From assembly GCF_900476395.1 (NCBI RefSeq), contig NZ_UIHB01000001.1, positions 564,217 through 628,216 on the forward strand: a stretch of DNA of 64,000 nucleotides, written 5' to 3'. The notes under the pieces were generated by a model. That model was not told the DNA's origin. It searched no databases and worked only from the letters and a program-made list of their open reading frames with translations. The position numbers were made by a program, and so were the translations under genes. The DNA is from Xanthomonas euroxanthea (GTDB lineage: Bacteria > Pseudomonadota > Gammaproteobacteria > Xanthomonadales > Xanthomonadaceae). Shown in pieces: positions 36,452-46,514 of the stretch. The first letter of the stretch is position 1, and each line of letters opens with the position of its first letter.

Positions 36452-37222
36452 ATGGACAAGCGCGGAAGCAGCAACATGGACCTGGATTTCGCAGGCAAGG
36501 TCGCACTCATCACCGGTGGCGCCTCGGGGATAGGCGCGGCGACCGTCCGCAGGCTCGCGTCCCTGGGCGCAGCGGTTGTGGTGGCGGACTTCAACCATGA
36601 CGCGGCCGAAGCCATCGCCGCCGAGATCGGTGCAGACACCCGTGCCTACCAGATCGATCTTGGTGACTTCAACGCCATCGAGCAGATGGTCACCTGGACC
36701 GTTACCACGTTCGGCCGGCTCGACCTGGCCGTGAACAATGCCGGGATCGGCGGCGATTCAAAGGGCGTGGTTGAGTACGACCCAGAGGTGTGGCGCCGGG
36801 TACAGGCCGTCAATCTCGACGCCATGTTCGGCTGCATGAAGTACCAGATTCCGGCGATGATCGCGTCCGGCGGCGGTGCCATCGTCAACATGGCCTCTGC
36901 CCTGGGGCTCGTCGGTCAACGCAACAACGCGGCCTACATCGCCTCCAAGCACGCCATCGTCGGCGCGACGAGATCCGCAGCGATGGATTATTCGGATCGC
37001 GGCGTTCGCGTGAATGCGATCGCGCCAGGCTATATCGACACGCCGCTCGTGCGCAGCGTCGTGAGCCAGGAGGACTTCGACAGGATCGTCTCGCTCCATC
37101 CGATCGGTCGCCTGGGAACGCCCGAAGAGATCGCCAATGCGGCGGCTTTCCTGTTGTCCGATCTCGCTTCGTTCGTTACCGGCGCCGTCCTGGCCGTGGA
37201 CGGCGGATATACAGCGCAATAA
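36452..37222 (+). CDS. Short-chain dehydrogenase/reductase
   Basis: A 256-residue classical SDR acting as an NAD(P)-dependent oxidoreductase on an unknown alcohol or ketone. It has the TGGASGIG cofactor motif near residue 21, NNAG near residue 94, catalytic Ser in NMASAL, and the YIASK catalytic Tyr/Lys pair. A GYTAQ end follows the VTGAVLAVDGG motif. The ATG at 36452 has GGAG 6 nt upstream; ATG 36476 is also possible. The following zinc alcohol dehydrogenase starts 26 bp later, so the two likely form an operon on one pathway. Confidence 0.9.
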   Translation: MDKRGSSNMDLDFAGKVALITGGASGIGAATVRRLASLGAAVVVADFNHDAAEAIAAEIGADTRAYQIDLGDFNAIEQMVTWTVTTFGRLDLAVNNAGIGGDSKGVVEYDPEVWRRVQAVNLDAMFGCMKYQIPAMIASGGGAIVNMASALGLVGQRNNAAYIASKHAIVGATRSAAMDYSDRGVRVNAIAPGYIDTPLVRSVVSQEDFDRIVSLHPIGRLGTPEEIANAAAFLLSDLASFVTGAVLAVDGGYTAQ

Positions 37223-37248
37223 CCCTGCCTCTGCAAGAGAAGACCCCC

Positions 37249-38328
37249 ATGAAAGCCGTCCAGCTTGTCCAGCCGACCAAACTCGTCATCGCCGAGCTTC
37301 CCGTCCCCGAACCCCGCTCGCACGAGGTACTGCTGCGCGTCACTGCGGCCGGGGTTTGTCATACCGACGTCAGCATCCGGCATGAGCAGAGCGACGCCTA
37401 TCCGCCAGGCCTTGTGCTGGGCCACGAGATCGCCGGCCGTATCGAGCGGTTGGGTGCGGGAGTACACGGTTGGCAAGCCGGGGAGGATGTCATCGTCTAT
37501 CCCTGCTGGTCATGCGGCGCCTGTCGCGAATGCGTCGCGGGACGGCAGAACGCGTGTCGCCAGACGGGTGGAAGGCTGCAATCGCCGCCCACGCCCGGTG
37601 TCACGGTTGCGGGCGGCATGGCGGACTACGTCGCCGTGCCCGCGTCCGCGCTGGTGCGCGCAGACGGCATAGACCCGGCAGTCGCGGCGATCCTTCCAGA
37701 TGCGGCGCTTGTTCCCTATCACTCCATCCGGGCCGTCGAAGAGCAGCTGCGTCCAGGTTCGACGGCGGTGGTCATCGGTCTGGGTGGCCTTGGCCACCTG
37801 GCCATCCAGATGCTGCGTGCCCTGACGGCCACGCGGATCGTTGCGCTCGATGTAAATGCGGGCGCACTGGACGCCGTACGCGACCATGTCGACCTTGCGT
37901 TGAAGTCAGACGCAGAAGACGTCGCCGAGCAGATCCTCGCCTTCACTTCCGGCTACGGTGCCGACGTCGTACTGGATTTCGTGGGCAACGACGCAACCTT
38001 GCGCCTGGCAAGTGGTGTCATCGCCCGGTATGGCGCCATACGTGTGCCGGGACTCGGCTGCGGGGTTCTGCCGTTCGAAACCGCGCAGACCTCGACGATC
38101 CTCCCTTGGGGCGCGTCGCTGGTCAGGCCCTACAGCGGCACCTATGACGACCTGCACCAGATCGTCGACCTGGCCCGATCCGGGCGCATCAGCCCGGTGA
38201 TCCAACGCTACGATTTCGCGCGGGCGCTCGATGCGCTCGACGAACTGGAGGCGGGCAGGGTACGCGGTCGCGCGGTGCTGGTCATGAACGACGGCGGCGC
38301 GGAAAGGTTGGCCAACGCGCAAGGTTGA
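37249..38328 (+). CDS. Zinc-dependent alcohol dehydrogenase
   Basis: A 359-residue medium-chain dehydrogenase. Catalytic zinc ligands include Cys37 (GVCHTD) and the GHE at 58-60. Structural zinc cysteines are at 89, 92, 95 and 103. The Rossmann motif GLGGLGHLAIQ lies near residue 178. It oxidises an alcohol or reduces an aldehyde with NAD(P); the substrate is unknown. It lies directly behind the SDR gene. An operon of two dehydrogenases suggests stepwise oxidation of one compound, which is an inference. Confidence 0.9.
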   Translation: MKAVQLVQPTKLVIAELPVPEPRSHEVLLRVTAAGVCHTDVSIRHEQSDAYPPGLVLGHEIAGRIERLGAGVHGWQAGEDVIVYPCWSCGACRECVAGRQNACRQTGGRLQSPPTPGVTVAGGMADYVAVPASALVRADGIDPAVAAILPDAALVPYHSIRAVEEQLRPGSTAVVIGLGGLGHLAIQMLRALTATRIVALDVNAGALDAVRDHVDLALKSDAEDVAEQILAFTSGYGADVVLDFVGNDATLRLASGVIARYGAIRVPGLGCGVLPFETAQTSTILPWGASLVRPYSGTYDDLHQIVDLARSGRISPVIQRYDFARALDALDELEAGRVRGRAVLVMNDGGAERLANAQG

Positions 38329-38481
38329 AGTCGCCATCGCCCCAGGTATGGCAGGAGATGGCTACCTCATGTGGATTGCCGGGGTGACTTCTCTGTCGGC
38401 ACAACCGACGTTGCGCACCTCGTGGATGAAGTCCAGGCGGCAGACCGATCAATGCCGGAATGCCGCCCGGGCCAGCGCGCA

Positions 38482-39873
38482 TCAGTCGAGCCGAATTCTC
38501 GGGTGCAGACGGGAGTTGAGCACGTCCACGAACCACATCAGGCTTCCTTTCCAGAACCCGTGCAGCCGCGATTGATGCTCCCGGTAGAGCAGTACGTGGC
38601 CAAGCTGGGCGATGCGGCCACGAATCGTGACTCCCTTGAAGAGCCCGGCCTTTCCCAACGAACCGTAGGCATCGTAGTCGCCCAACGACACCAGCGAACC
38701 CATGTCCCGATAACGAAAGGCCGGCAGGGCCGCGCCCTGCGTCATGATGGCGTCGATGTGGCGGACGAAGTGGTCGGCCTGCTGGTGAGCCACCTGAGCA
38801 GTCGGTGGCAAGGGGCGCTCGGCACCTTCCATGAGCAGGCTGGAACAATCGCCCAGCGCAAAGATGGCCGGGTCACGCGTCGTCTGCAGGCCAGCGTTCA
38901 CGACCAACTGATTGGACCGCGTCGTCTCGAGGCCGTCCAGTTGCTTCAGGAACGCCGGCGCCATCACGCCGGCAGCCCAGACCACCGGGGAGGCAGGGAT
39001 GTGGCTTCCATCGTCCAGCATCAAGCCCGCTGCATCGACCGAGGTCACGGTGGCATGCAGCTTGACGGTCACTCCCAGCGACTCCAGGCGTTGTTGCACG
39101 GCAGCTGCCACATCTGCCGGCAGCGCAGGCAATAGCCGTTCGCCGCTTTGGATCAGCAATACGCTGACGCGACTTTCGAGCTCGTCTGCGCCATATGCCA
39201 CCGAGGTCTGCACGAGTTGAACCAGCTCGGCAGCGAGTTCTACGCCGGTCGCGCCACCTCCCACGATCGCGATGGTGACATCGTGCCTGGATGCGAGTGC
39301 CTGAAAGAGGCGGACGCGGACCTCGGCATTGAAGTGCACGGCCTGAGGACGCGAGTCGATCATGAAGCAATGCTCGGCGACGCCGGGCGTTCCGAAGTCA
39401 TTGGCACGGCTTCCCACCGCCAGCACCAGTCGATCGTAGGCAAGCGTGCGCGCCGGAATCAGCTCCCGGCCGTCGGAGGCCAACACCGGCGCAATGGAAA
39501 TCGTGCGAGCCGCACGGTCCAATCCGCGCAACGCACCTGGCTGGTAGACAAACCCCGCGTTATGCGCCTGTGCCACGTAGGGGGTTTGCTGCTGCGAGAT
39601 ATCGCGGGTGCCCGCGGCAATCGTGTGCAGCATGGGTTTCCAGACATGTGCACTGTCGTGATCCACCAGCGTAATGCGAGGAGCATTGTTCTTTCGTTGC
39701 CACTTCCTGGCCAGCCGCGTGGCCACCTCCAGCCCGGCCACGCCGCCGCCGACAACGACCAGATGCGCTCTGCCCTGCACAGGCGTTGACCTGCCCGGAG
39801 CGCCAGGCGCTGGTGCTTTCATCGCCGGATTGTCCGGACCGGGGGCCTGCTCCAGTGGGTTGCTCTGAGTCAA
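38482..39873 (-). CDS. Type II NADH dehydrogenase family protein
   Basis: A 463-residue FAD-dependent pyridine-nucleotide oxidoreductase of the NDH-2 family, which passes electrons from NADH to quinone without pumping protons. The FAD motif VVVGGGVAGLE is near residue 38, the NADH motif IVGGGATGVE near residue 200, and the GDCSS FAD segment near 345. An amphipathic Trp/Phe/Leu-rich C-terminus suits membrane attachment. TTG 39873 is preferred because AAGGA lies 7 nt upstream; ATG 39822 is the alternative. It sits in a block of redox and stress genes. Confidence 0.87.
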   Translation of the reverse strand: MTQSNPLEQAPGPDNPAMKAPAPGAPGRSTPVQGRAHLVVVGGGVAGLEVATRLARKWQRKNNAPRITLVDHDSAHVWKPMLHTIAAGTRDISQQQTPYVAQAHNAGFVYQPGALRGLDRAARTISIAPVLASDGRELIPARTLAYDRLVLAVGSRANDFGTPGVAEHCFMIDSRPQAVHFNAEVRVRLFQALASRHDVTIAIVGGGATGVELAAELVQLVQTSVAYGADELESRVSVLLIQSGERLLPALPADVAAAVQQRLESLGVTVKLHATVTSVDAAGLMLDDGSHIPASPVVWAAGVMAPAFLKQLDGLETTRSNQLVVNAGLQTTRDPAIFALGDCSSLLMEGAERPLPPTAQVAHQQADHFVRHIDAIMTQGAALPAFRYRDMGSLVSLGDYDAYGSLGKAGLFKGVTIRGRIAQLGHVLLYREHQSRLHGFWKGSLMWFVDVLNSRLHPRIRLD

Positions 39874-40314
39874 TGCATTGTCCTTTGGTTGGTGGAATTC
39901 ACCACACGTGCGGAGCGGCGGCGCGGACCGGCACAGGCAGGCCCAGGCGTCTCGAGCCAGGCGGCCGGGTGTAACTCTCGACACCACCAACGCAGATCCG
40001 GAGAGGTGCGTTGCTGATACGGCTGCAGCACTGGCGTGCCGAGCGGTCATGCTCGCGCACATCCTCAGGGCGCCTTCGGCATGGAACCGTTGAGCCACCC
40101 ACCGAACCGCTGCGGTGCTGCGTGCGACCGTTTGTCCAGGCCGTCGGGCAGATGTCGCTTACGGGTGGTACTGGATGGGCCGGCTGTCTGGGAAGCAACG
40201 TTCGGCCGTGGCCAATGGCTTGGCCCAGCGCAGGAAATTGGTGCCGTCGCACGCGCGGTGTCATGGAGCAGGACGGGTACGCATGAGATAGCGAGTCCGG
40301 GTCACGTGCCGGTC
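39874..40314. other. Intergenic region
   Basis: No gene was recognised in these 441 bases between two leftward genes. The promoter of the NADH dehydrogenase gene should lie near 39880-39960. Confidence 0.45.
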
Positions 40315-41151
40315 CTAGGGCGACACGAACATCGGCAGGGCAACAGCCGAGAGCAGAGTCTTCGTCACTTCCTCGGCCGGACCCTCGGCGATGTGGGTGT
40401 GGGCGCCGATCACCAGCATGTCGGCGTCGATCGAGGCTGCATAGGCCTGAATGGTTTCAGCAACGGACCTGCCACCGGAGGAGATGGCGGCGACGTCGAC
40501 GGCAACCCGATGCTCTGCCAGAAACGCGACCATATCCACGCCGGGCGGATGACCGTGGCGTTCGGACGCCTTCTCCGGGTCGACCACGACAATCTTGACC
40601 ACGTCTGCGGCCGCAAGCAGAGGCAGTGCATTGGTAATCGCACGTCCTGATTGCCGACTGCCGTTCCATACGACAAGGATACTTGTCGCGACGGGCTTAT
40701 CCGCCCATGTCCATGGGACCACCAGCAGCGACAGCCCTGACTCAAAAAGGATCGACTGTGTCGCCCAGCTCCGCGGGCTGCCCGAAAGCGCAGGGCTGGA
40801 CAAGATCAGAAGATCGCAGCCCAGGGCATGCAGGGAGGATTCGCTGCTCGACTCGGCGAAGGAGATGATGCGAAGCTCGCCACTGTTGGCATGCCGCTGC
40901 ACGGCGCTGCTCAGGCGCTGGCCCAAGGCAAGCAGACGTGAGGCAATGGTCGCTTGGCTGTGAGCCAGCACCTCGGCCACCGCACCGTTGATCGCGTGGC
41001 GATCGTGCACGGGGCGTGGAGCCCGATCCATCGCGGTTATCCCGATCAGGTGGCTTGCCTGCCGACCTGCCATCCGCGCAGCGGTCTCCAGCACGTGCAG
41101 CCCCTGCACGCTGGCATCGAACAGCACCGCGATGTTCTTCAAGGTAGACAA
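40315..41151 (-). CDS. Tandem universal stress protein
   Basis: A 278-residue protein with two UspA-like halves. The N-half begins LKNIAVLFDAS and the C-half begins near residue 152 with TSILVVWNGS. The C-terminus (LVIGAHTH, then LLSAVALPMFVSP) is typical of UspA. It is a cytoplasmic stress-resistance protein that may bind ATP. TTG 41151 is proposed as start because AAAGGG precedes it closely and the Usp strand begins right after. An ATG at 41208 would put the start inside a palindrome and add residues not typical of Usp. It is divergent from a TetR-type regulator. Confidence 0.82.
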   Translation of the reverse strand: MSTLKNIAVLFDASVQGLHVLETAARMAGRQASHLIGITAMDRAPRPVHDRHAINGAVAEVLAHSQATIASRLLALGQRLSSAVQRHANSGELRIISFAESSSESSLHALGCDLLILSSPALSGSPRSWATQSILFESGLSLLVVPWTWADKPVATSILVVWNGSRQSGRAITNALPLLAAADVVKIVVVDPEKASERHGHPPGVDMVAFLAEHRVAVDVAAISSGGRSVAETIQAYAASIDADMLVIGAHTHIAEGPAEEVTKTLLSAVALPMFVSP

Positions 41152-41196
41152 GCAGACCCTTTGTACGTGCGCCGTGGCAGACCACGTCTGTGCATT

Positions 41197-41212
41197 TAGA
41201 ACGATCATTCTA
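41197..41212. promoter_or_regulatory. Near-palindrome between usp and tetR
   Basis: TAGAACGATCATTCTA is a 16-bp palindrome with one mismatched pair, lying in the divergent intergenic region. It is a plausible operator for the adjacent TetR-type regulator acting on itself and on the stress gene block. Confidence 0.45.
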
Positions 41213-41276
41213 TTCTTTGCATCGTACTACAATCGAGTCAGCGACATAGTCTCGCCAAGCTGTGAGAGTCCCCCCG

Positions 41277-41906
41277 ATGATGTCAGTTGTCTCCGACCCC
41301 CTGGATGCTCAAAAGGGAGAGATGCGTCGCCAGCAGGTGCTTGATGCCGCCGCCATCTGCTTTCGTCGGCATGGCTTTCATGGCACCAGCATTGCGCGGA
41401 TCTGCAGCGAAGCCGGCATGAGCCCCGGGCACATCTACCACTACTTCGCCAACAAGGACTCCATCGTCGAAGCCATCGCCAGGCGAGAGGAGCACGACAT
41501 GGCACAACTGGCCCGCGAGGTGGAGCTCGACCCCCTGGGCGGGTCGGTCGCAGAGCGACTCACGCGCCTGGTCGATGCATCCCTGGCCAAGGTGCTTGAG
41601 CCGGAGCACGTGCAGCTGCGTCTCGAACTTGCAGCCGAAGGAGCGCGCAACACGGCTATCCATCGCATCCTCGCCCAGTCCGACGCCATCGTCCTGAAGC
41701 AATTCATCGATGCGGCGGAACGATGCGGCCTTCCGCCGGGAATGGATCGTACGCAGCTGACGACTGCGATGATGATGATCACGGCAGCCTTCAATGGCTT
41801 CATGGTGCGTGCGGCAACCGGTCAGCAGGCCGATAGGCAGGCGATTGCCAAATTCGTGAAGCAGCTTATCAACGCACTGCTGGAGCCTGCGCATGCCCCG
41901 CCGTAG
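41277..41906 (+). CDS. TetR family regulator
   Basis: A 209-residue repressor with the N-terminal TetR helix-turn-helix at about residues 17-62 (motifs FRRHGFHGTSIARIC and IYHYFANKDSIVEA) and a ligand-binding C-domain. ATG 41277 is used; ATG 41280 is adjacent. It is divergent from the universal stress protein gene, so it may control that gene and the leftward NADH dehydrogenase. The inducer is unknown. Confidence 0.88.
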   Translation: MMSVVSDPLDAQKGEMRRQQVLDAAAICFRRHGFHGTSIARICSEAGMSPGHIYHYFANKDSIVEAIARREEHDMAQLAREVELDPLGGSVAERLTRLVDASLAKVLEPEHVQLRLELAAEGARNTAIHRILAQSDAIVLKQFIDAAERCGLPPGMDRTQLTTAMMMITAAFNGFMVRAATGQQADRQAIAKFVKQLINALLEPAHAPP

Positions 41907-42097
41907 GGGCGAGTGAGTCCAGCGGATCAGATGTGGGCGGCGCTCTGGCGCGCTGTAGCGCTACGCCAACGGCCTGGTGTCATGCCCTTCCATGTCGTCT
42001 CTGCATCGTCAACGCCTCGGCCTGTTGCTTTGCCATGCAACGGCAAAGGCGCCACGGGAGGCGTATGCAGGCAGGTCGAGGGGCCGCGAATGCGCCG

Positions 42098-43195
42098 TCA
42101 GAAATAGAAGCCGATATTGAGGTTGAAGCGCGAGTGCCAGCGCGACCGCTCGCCATCATCGATCCCTATGCCGTTTCCACCTGCAAACCACATGTTCTTG
42201 CCCGCAATCCAGTCCAGATAGGTCAGCATCGCTCCCTTCTTTACACTGCAGCCGGTGACGTTCTGCACGGACGAGCGCACGCCAGGTCCACCGCTGTAGG
42301 GCATCGTCTTGCTGAGATTGTTGTAGCAAGTGACGTCTTCGAGCCACCCTGTCTTGCCGAAGGAATAGGCAATGTTCGCGGTGGGCACGTCCGCCTCGGA
42401 GGCGATCTCGAACGGGAACAGGAAGGCCGACATCGCGATCCGGTCTCCAGGCACGTCATAGCGGTAACGCGCCCACTGCAGCTGGGTAGTCCAGCGGCCG
42501 GCGGTCCATTGCGCATGGACTGCTGCACTTCCATATCCGTGACGATTGCGGTCCGTGTTGTTCAGGATGTGGCCGTAGAACGCCGATACACCGAGGGCTG
42601 CGGTTCCATGGGTCATCGCATAGCGATGTTCATAGCGCAGATTGATGCGATGGCGTTCGCGATATGGATGCGCATCTGTATCAGCGACGTCGAACGAGTA
42701 GCGATCGTAACGGGCGCCGTCTCCATATTCATCGCCCAGGAACCATCCGATGTGCAGCGTATTGCTTTCGTCTGTCCGTGTCACAACAACACCCGGATCG
42801 TAGTCATCCTCAATGCCGAGGTAATAACCCGATCCGAACCAGAAGCTGTTCGAGGCGGTCGGTAGCAAGCCGAATGGCACCTGCTGGATTCCCGCCTTGA
42901 CGGTGATACGGTCGCTCACGTTCCAGCCGACAAATGCGTGGTGCACGGCATCGAACCCGTCGTACCAGCGATGCTGGATCGACACGAAGACCGGTCCGGT
43001 GCCTGCGTTCAGATCCACCCTGAGCAATTCAAGGTCCAGCGGTTGGGACGGCGCGTAGTCCAGCCACCCGTAGTTGAAGCGCACAGCGCCCCCGAGCTTG
43101 GCATAGGTTTCGTTAGCCGGTGCATCCTGGGCGGCCGCATTGCTGGATGCTGCGATAGGCGCAAGCAATAGCAATAGCTTGGATAGTCGTTTCAT
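42098..43195 (-). CDS. Outer-membrane porin-like protein
   Basis: A 365-residue protein with a signal peptide (MKRLSK, Leu core, Ala-X-Ala near residue 22). Alternating aromatic beta strands follow throughout, and the protein ends in Phe (NIGFYF), the signal for BamA-mediated insertion. It looks like a 14-18 strand porin, but no specific family or substrate was recognised. It is divergent from the chemoreceptor at 43353, which could sense the same compound; that is inference. Confidence 0.75.
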   Translation of the reverse strand: MKRLSKLLLLLAPIAASSNAAAQDAPANETYAKLGGAVRFNYGWLDYAPSQPLDLELLRVDLNAGTGPVFVSIQHRWYDGFDAVHHAFVGWNVSDRITVKAGIQQVPFGLLPTASNSFWFGSGYYLGIEDDYDPGVVVTRTDESNTLHIGWFLGDEYGDGARYDRYSFDVADTDAHPYRERHRINLRYEHRYAMTHGTAALGVSAFYGHILNNTDRNRHGYGSAAVHAQWTAGRWTTQLQWARYRYDVPGDRIAMSAFLFPFEIASEADVPTANIAYSFGKTGWLEDVTCYNNLSKTMPYSGGPGVRSSVQNVTGCSVKKGAMLTYLDWIAGKNMWFAGGNGIGIDDGERSRWHSRFNLNIGFYF

Positions 43196-43352
43196 CGGGT
43201 GTGTGTGGCGGACATTGTTGGGCAGTCCTATATCGGCCGTAAGCTCTGCGGCCTGAGGACCGCGTGGCGCTCAAGTTCGGGTGTTGCATGTCGATATCCA
43301 GCGGAGCAGAGGTGCCCGAGCGCGGCGCGCCAACTTCATTTCGGGAGCATCG

Positions 43353-45974
43353 ATGAGCAGGCGGTTGATTCGTCGCAACAGTGTGGCCAGTCGCTTGATG
43401 ATTGGAACGGGGATCTTGGCATTGCTGTGCTTCGGCTTGACGGCCGCTATCAGCTATTGGCGCAGTAGCGAGGCGTTACTCGGGTCATCCCGGGAGATGC
43501 TGCGCGAGGTGGCGCGTCATGAGGCCAGCGAAATCTCATCGGACGTTGGGTCCGCCTTCAACACGGGCGCGACCCTGGCCAATACGTTCCGCATCGAGCG
43601 CAGGGCCGATGGCGTGAGCCGCGCGTCGGCCGCGTCGGTGTTGCGCGAGCAATTGCGACTGCAAAAGAACTGGCTGGGCATCAGCACGCTCTGGGAGCCC
43701 GAGGCGTTCGATGGCCGCGACTCTGCCAATATCAACGCGCCATTTCATGACGCGACCGGACGCTTCATGGTGTATTGGTCGTACCAGAAGGACGCGTTGG
43801 TGCGGGAGGCCTTGCATAGCTATGACAAGCCGGGAGAAGGGGACTGGTACCTGGCCGCCCGCAAGAGCCATGCGCCGGTGGTACTTGAGCCGTATTACTA
43901 TCCGGTGGCCGGCGTGGACACGCTCATGACCACCTTGAGCACGCCGATCATGGAGGATGGCCATTTCCTCGGCACGGTCAACATCACCATCTCCCTGGAT
44001 GCGTTGCAGAAACGGGTTGCGAGGCTTCGCCCGCTGAACGTCGGGCAGGCGATCCTGCTGTCGCCGACTGGCGCGGTGATGGCGAGCGCCGACACAAAGC
44101 AGGTCGGCAAGAAGATGACCGATGCTCATACGCAAGCCATGCTCGCTCAGGTGCGCTCGGGGAAAGTGAGTAGTGACGAGACACAGCTGGCTGGAGCTGA
44201 TTGGCTGCGGGTGTTCGTGCCGTTGCGTCTGGGGGATGCGCCAGAGGTCTTTGCGCTCGGCATCATGGTTCCCAAGCACCACGTCATGGCGCAGGCCCGC
44301 TCCTTGCTTTGGGTGATCATCGTCGTGGGCCTGCTCTCGGCTGCCTTGCTCAGCACCGCACTCTACGTCTTGTTGCGCCGCCAGGTGTTGGCGCCCCTGG
44401 CCGAGGCGGTGCGTGTATCTGCCGCAGTATCGTCCGGCGAACTCAATAGCCGGATCGCACCCCGCCGTCAGGATGAGATGGGCCAGCTGTTGCTGTCGAT
44501 GGGCACGATGCAGGCGCAGCTACGCGCGGTCATCGAGGCCCAGGACGACATGGCGACGCGGCATGATGCCGGAGAGATGAGCTACCGCATGAATGCAGAG
44601 CGCTTTCCAGGCGAGTACGGCCGTATGGTGGCTGGCACCAACGACCTGGTGGATGCGCATGTACAGGTCCAGCGGCAACTCGTCACGGTCATGTCCCGTT
44701 ACGCCGTAGGGGACATGCAGGCGGATATGCCGCAACTGCCGGGTGAGAAGGCGGCGCTGAGCGACGCGATGGCAGCGACCAAGCGCAATCTCCAGGCGAT
44801 CAACCGCCAGATTCTCGCGTTGGCGCAGGCTGCCGAGTCCGGAGACTTCTCGACGCGAGGCGATGCCGCTGCGTTCGATCACGATTTCCGCGGCATGGTG
44901 GAGGGGCTGAACAATCTGATGCAGACCACCGATATCAACCTTGCGGAACTCTCCCGCCTGCTGCAGTCGATTGCCGCCGGCGACCTTACCGCGCGGATGA
45001 CCGGCGACTTCCGCGGCGTCTTTGCTCAAATGCGCGACGATGCCAATGCCACTGCCAGCCAGTTGGCGATGATTGTGAGCAGCATCCAGACCTCGGCGGT
45101 TTCCATCAAGGGCGCCGCCAGCGAAATCGCTGCGGGCAATCAGGATCTGTCGCAACGAACCGAGCAGCAGGCCGCCAACCTTGAAGAGACAGCTGCATCG
45201 ATGGAGGAGCTGACGTCCACCGTCAGGCAGAATGCCGAGGGCGCGCGCCAGGCGAACCAGCTCGCCATCGGCGCCGCCAGCGTCGCTGCCCAGGGTGGGC
45301 AGGTCGTGAACCAGGTGGTCGAGACGATGAGCGGTATCGAGGCTTCTTCCAGAAAGATTGCCGACATCATCTCCGTCATTGACGGAATAGCATTCCAGAC
45401 CAACATCCTGGCATTGAATGCTGCAGTGGAGGCGGCACGCGCGGGCGAACAAGGCCGTGGCTTTGCGGTTGTCGCCTCCGAGGTGCGTACCCTCGCACAG
45501 CGCTCCTCCGGCGCGGCCAGGGAGATCAAGCATCTCATCGACGACTCGGTGCAGCGCGTCGGCGAAGGCTCCATTCTGGTGCACAACGCCGGCAAGACCA
45601 TGAGTGAAGTGGTTGCGAGCGTACAGCGCGTGACCGACATCATGGGCGAGATTTCCGCCGCCTCGCAGGAACAATCGGCCGGCATCGAACAGGTCAACCA
45701 GACCGTCACCCAGATGGATGAGGCGACTCAGCAAAACGCAGCGCTGGTGGAAGAAGCCACGGCGGCTGCACGCTCGCTCGAAGATCAGGCGGTGCAGCTC
45801 ACCGATGCGGTTGCCGTGTTCAAGATTGAAGGGAGCACCGTCATAGCTGCCCGGCAACGTACGCCCGCTCCGGTGGCCCAGCACCTTGCGAATAAGAGCG
45901 GGAAGGTCGGTGCAGCAAAGCCTCGGCTGGTGAAGAGCACGTCGACCAGTGACGGTAGGTGGCAACAATTCTAG
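43353..45974 (+). CDS. Methyl-accepting chemotaxis protein with dCache sensor
   Basis: An 873-residue chemoreceptor. TM1 lies at about residues 15-37, and a double-Cache periplasmic sensor spans ~40-320 with the aromatic WYLAAR and EPYYYP ligand-pocket motifs. TM2 lies at ~325-350, followed by HAMP domains and the MCP signalling domain (~560-830) with the conserved hairpin tip. The C-terminus ends RWQQF, an xWxxF adaptation-enzyme tether. Cache sensors of this type often bind amino acids or organic acids. The cytoplasmic half is nearly the same as in the receptor at 33474-35720. GGGAG precedes the ATG. Confidence 0.93.
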   Translation: MSRRLIRRNSVASRLMIGTGILALLCFGLTAAISYWRSSEALLGSSREMLREVARHEASEISSDVGSAFNTGATLANTFRIERRADGVSRASAASVLREQLRLQKNWLGISTLWEPEAFDGRDSANINAPFHDATGRFMVYWSYQKDALVREALHSYDKPGEGDWYLAARKSHAPVVLEPYYYPVAGVDTLMTTLSTPIMEDGHFLGTVNITISLDALQKRVARLRPLNVGQAILLSPTGAVMASADTKQVGKKMTDAHTQAMLAQVRSGKVSSDETQLAGADWLRVFVPLRLGDAPEVFALGIMVPKHHVMAQARSLLWVIIVVGLLSAALLSTALYVLLRRQVLAPLAEAVRVSAAVSSGELNSRIAPRRQDEMGQLLLSMGTMQAQLRAVIEAQDDMATRHDAGEMSYRMNAERFPGEYGRMVAGTNDLVDAHVQVQRQLVTVMSRYAVGDMQADMPQLPGEKAALSDAMAATKRNLQAINRQILALAQAAESGDFSTRGDAAAFDHDFRGMVEGLNNLMQTTDINLAELSRLLQSIAAGDLTARMTGDFRGVFAQMRDDANATASQLAMIVSSIQTSAVSIKGAASEIAAGNQDLSQRTEQQAANLEETAASMEELTSTVRQNAEGARQANQLAIGAASVAAQGGQVVNQVVETMSGIEASSRKIADIISVIDGIAFQTNILALNAAVEAARAGEQGRGFAVVASEVRTLAQRSSGAAREIKHLIDDSVQRVGEGSILVHNAGKTMSEVVASVQRVTDIMGEISAASQEQSAGIEQVNQTVTQMDEATQQNAALVEEATAAARSLEDQAVQLTDAVAVFKIEGSTVIAARQRTPAPVAQHLANKSGKVGAAKPRLVKSTSTSDGRWQQF

Positions 45975-46087
45975 TGTCGGTGGTCTGGACACCGCCTGGA
46001 AGGTGTTCAGGCGCTGCAGCAGTGGCGGCCGCCAGAACATCGCAGCCAGTACGCGGCAGCCGATCGTCCAGTGTTCGTTGATACGTC

Positions 46088-46119
46088 GCACAAGGCCCGG
46101 CATCGTCCGGGCCTTGTGC
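46088..46119 (+). terminator. Hairpin downstream of the chemoreceptor gene
   Basis: A perfect 13-bp inverted repeat (GCACAAGGCCCGG and its complement) with a 6-nt loop lies 114 bp after the chemoreceptor stop. No T-tract was seen. Confidence 0.6.
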
Positions 46120-46228
46120 GCTTGCGCCGTCGCCACACCCAGGTACCTGCCGGGCAGCTGACCTGCTGGCAGTCAATGCCTGCCTGGAACGTGGGCGTTA
46201 CATTCGGATTGCATAACAAGCTGCGGAC

Positions 46229-46420
46229 ATGGTGACCCGCACGCGCGATGTGACCGACGAGCGCCGCGTGTTTGTCGACTTGACTGATGCGAGCCATGCC
46301 ATCGGAACCAAGGTCCGCGCCGTTAACGGCCAGATCAGAGCCGCTTGCCAGCTGGACGAAGCGGGCTTGGACAACCTTCGTCATACGCTGGAAGCGTTGG
46401 GGCATCCCGCAAGCGAGTGA
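46229..46420 (+). pseudogene. Remnant of a MarR-family regulator
   Basis: A 63-codon stretch encodes VTRTRDVTDERRVFVDLTDA followed by a helical C-terminus. This matches the wing and last helices of MarR/OhrR-type repressors (pattern RxxxxxDxRRxxxxLT). The helix-turn-helix half is missing: an in-frame stop lies just upstream and no N-terminal part was found. It is most likely the 3' end of a truncated gene. Confidence 0.55.
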
Positions 46421-46514
46421 GTCGGGATGCGGCGGCTTGCTCCCGACTGCAAAGTTGTGTTTTCGCCGAATCGTCAACCCCGTTGAAGAAACGACCTGCG
46501 GCGCTGCCGGTTGC

